Positions 4,156 to 5,915 of a stretch of 5,915 nt of DNA are shown here, in pieces. Position 1 is the stretch's first letter. Each line of letters opens with the position of its first letter. Made by a program: the position numbers and the translations under genes. The notes beneath the pieces are model-generated. The model searched no databases, was not told the origin of the DNA, and was given only the letters and a program-made list of their open reading frames with translations. The stretch is from contig JAADIC010000252.1 in NCBI GenBank assembly GCA_013151535.1, positions 1-5,915 of the forward strand. Reading direction: 5' to 3'. The DNA is from Alphaproteobacteria bacterium. Lineage in GTDB: Bacteria; Pseudomonadota; Alphaproteobacteria; Rhodobacterales; Rhodobacteraceae.

Positions 4156-5915
4156 TAACCCTTCTTCAAATCTTTGCTGATTTTCAGCTTGGGCGTGCGC
4201 CCTTTGATCCGCGCCCGATAAACATGCAGCGATTCCATCACCCGCATCACATAATTTCGGGTTTCGCGGAACGGGATATGCTCGATCCAGTCGATCTGAT
4301 CCACATTATCGCGCCGTGGATCGCCATAAAGTTCGATCCATTTTCGCGCCCGGCTCGGACCGGCATTATAAGCCGCAAAAGCCAGAATATAAGAGCCGTT
4401 GAAATCCGCCAACTGCTCGGCCAGATAGGTCGAGCCAAGCCGCGCATTGTATTTCCACTCACTGGTCAGCTTGTCCTTGGAATACTTGACGCCGATTTCC
4501 TTGGCAACCTTTCTCGCGGTTCGCGGCATGATCTGCATCAGCCCGCGCGCCCCTGCCGGGCTGATGATATACTGGTCCAGCTCGCTTTCGCGCCGAGCGA
4601 TTGACATCGCCTCTTCCGGTTTGACCTTGGAGACATATTTCGCCAGCGCCGTCACCGGAAAATAGGTTTTCGGCAGGATATATCCCTGCCGCGCCGCCTG
4701 TTTGGACAGGCGCACCGCGATATTGGGCCGCCCGATTTCCATCGCGATATCGGCAAGCTGCTGGTATCCCGTGCGCTCCTGCCCCTTGGCGATCCGGCGG
4801 AAAAACTGTTCGGTCATGGCGGACCTGTCGGCATAATGCAGCAAGATCGCCGCGCGAAAAACGGTCGTATTCAGAAAATCCGCCTGACGCCAATTGGGTG
4901 ATTTTTCCCGCCCGGCAAGGCTTTTATCGGGCTTGGCGCCGATTTTTTCTGCCGCCAACTGGCCGTAAAAACTGGTCTGGTAACCCGCCGCAAACTCGTA
5001 AGCTGCCCGCGCTTTGGCGCTATCCCCCAAAGCCTCGTAAGCGCGCCCCTGCCAATAACCTGCCCGGCCAAACGAAATCGGCGTTGCCACCGCATCGCGA
5101 AACCGCTGGAAATGCTTCAGCGCAGTTTTGGGATCGTTGAATTTGCGCAGAGCGATAAAGCCCGACAGCCACTCCAGATCGGCAAAATCCGATCCCTTGC
5201 TCAGAAAATGCCGCGAGGCGATTTTATAAGCCCGCTGGTTATTACCCTCGCGCATTTCAGCCCGCGCGATTGTGCGCCGCCGACTGGCCCAACGCGCGGG
5301 TTGGCCAAGTTTTTCGGCCGAGGTCGAGCGTTCAATCAGCAAATCCCGTGCAGATACCTTGAGGTCTTTACGCGCGCGCCAAATGAACCGCTCGTATGAC
5401 AAGCCAGGATCATCGCGCAGCTCTTTTGGTACAGCATCAATCAGCCGGTTCACCCCCTTGGCCCGCTTGCGCAGCCCCAACCGTGCCTTGGCCAGCGCCA
5501 CATAACCCTCGGGCACCACTGAATACATTCCCTCGGCCTGCTTGCGCAGATTGCGCCATAACAGCATGTCCAGCCGTTCGATATTATGCTTTTTCAGGGT
5601 GCTCTCAAACCGCTTGTAAAGCGCAACCCGATCATCCTTGCCCATGGAGAAACCGCGCCACGCGCGCAAAGCCTCAGCCTGCGCAGCCTTGTTGTTGCCG
5701 GTCGCCAGATAGGCCTCGGTCAGGCGCACAACGCCGGCACCAGATTGCGGCCTGCGGGTTTTGAAATAGGCCAGAACCTCGGCTGGGTCTGCACTCTGCA
5801 AAATCTTGCCCTCACCCTTGATGCGCAACAGGTTCAGCCCCGGCCAGTCGGGATTTTGCGCCAGAAAGGCGGTATATTCCTGAAAGTCGCCCTCGCCTTC
5901 GCGCAGGCGCATCCA
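4155..5915 (-). CDS. slt: Soluble lytic murein transglycosylase (Slt-type, GH23), N-terminus outside window
   Basis: The frame is open from the right edge to a TAG at 4157-4155. It gives 585 residues from the first Met (5912) plus one Trp codon before it. That Met is probably internal, because the text around it (W-MRLREGEGDF..Y..FLAQNPDWPGL) already reads as the Slt superhelix and no signal peptide is present; the export signal and start must lie beyond 5915. Residues about 1-400 form the alpha-helical repeat region (for example YWQGRAYEALGDSAKARAAYEFAA, 286-309). The C-terminal lysozyme-like domain has SIARRESELD (437-446) with catalytic Glu442, SPAGARGLMQIMP (451-463), AFAAYNAGPSRARKW (511-525) and IPFRETRNYVMRVM (546-559), all standard for family 1A. 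Such periplasmic enzymes cleave the MurNAc-GlcNAc bond of peptidoglycan and form 1,6-anhydro ends, in wall turnover and insertion of envelope machines. The protein ends in a lysine-rich tail (KISKDLKKG). Confidence 0.93.
   Translation of the reverse strand, partial: WMRLREGEGDFQEYTAFLAQNPDWPGLNLLRIKGEGKILQSADPAEVLAYFKTRRPQSGAGVVRLTEAYLATGNNKAAQAEALRAWRGFSMGKDDRVALYKRFESTLKKHNIERLDMLLWRNLRKQAEGMYSVVPEGYVALAKARLGLRKRAKGVNRLIDAVPKELRDDPGLSYERFIWRARKDLKVSARDLLIERSTSAEKLGQPARWASRRRTIARAEMREGNNQRAYKIASRHFLSKGSDFADLEWLSGFIALRKFNDPKTALKHFQRFRDAVATPISFGRAGYWQGRAYEALGDSAKARAAYEFAAGYQTSFYGQLAAEKIGAKPDKSLAGREKSPNWRQADFLNTTVFRAAILLHYADRSAMTEQFFRRIAKGQERTGYQQLADIAMEIGRPNIAVRLSKQAARQGYILPKTYFPVTALAKYVSKVKPEEAMSIARRESELDQYIISPAGARGLMQIMPRTARKVAKEIGVKYSKDKLTSEWKYNARLGSTYLAEQLADFNGSYILAFAAYNAGPSRARKWIELYGDPRRDNVDQIDWIEHIPFRETRNYVMRVMESLHVYRARIKGRTPKLKISKDLKKG

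Noticed and set aside
4459..4893. 144-residue open frame on the same strand as slt in another frame
   Set aside because: It is an out-of-frame shadow of the slt gene. The slt frame here carries the catalytic Glu and all transglycosylase motifs without interruption.
5912..5912. Treating the Met at 5912 as the true start of slt
   Set aside because: The codon before it is open to the window edge, the following residues already match the inside of the Slt helical domain, and no export signal is present, which a periplasmic transglycosylase needs. The gene is therefore partial.

Overview
The window comes from a GC-rich, densely coding chromosomal segment of an alphaproteobacterium. The best guess is Rhodobacterales (Roseobacter/Rhodobacter group). 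That rests on strong G/C third positions, on the style of the proteins (a FAS1-like MaoC dehydratase, a short family-1 Slt, a stand-alone MnmD), and on the absence of mobile-element or phage genes. No RNA gene, CRISPR array, insertion sequence or attachment site is visible, and no gap between genes exceeds 46 bases.

Layout, left to right. (1) The 3' end of an NAD(P)H-dependent FMN reductase-like gene on + (1-204). (2) Tail to tail with it, sharing four bases of stop codon, a VOC (glyoxalase-fold) gene on - (201-596). (3) Head to head with the VOC gene across 45 bases, a FAS1-like/HTD2-type acyl-CoA (de)hydratase gene on + (642-1451). (4) Tail to tail across 6 bases, a FAD-dependent oxidoreductase resembling the C-terminal half of MnmC on - (1458-2507). 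(5) Head to head across 46 bases, the tRNA methyltransferase gene mnmD on + (2554-3243). (6) Overlapping mnmD by 4 bases, an EamA/DMT-family permease gene on + (3240-4133). (7) Tail to tail across a pair of perfect AT-rich palindromes, a soluble lytic murein transglycosylase gene (slt) on - that runs off the right edge (4155-5915).

How the genes work together. Genes 4 and 5 are the clearest functional unit. They look like the two halves of the bifunctional MnmC enzyme, which finishes 5-methylaminomethyl-(2-thio)uridine at tRNA wobble position 34. Here the halves are separate, divergently transcribed genes sharing one short control region. The permease gene is translationally coupled to mnmD. 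The VOC and dehydratase genes share another short divergent region and may be co-regulated, but no pathway can be named from this window. The FMN reductase and Slt genes look like independent housekeeping neighbours.

The most unusual non-coding structure is the tandem pair of 10-bp-stem, 4-nt-loop palindromes at 4103-4155. The two copies differ at paired positions in a compensatory way, and the element supplies the last codons of the permease gene as well as touching the slt stop codon. I found no convincing novel multi-gene system. The split MnmC arrangement and the palindrome pair are the points most worth following up.
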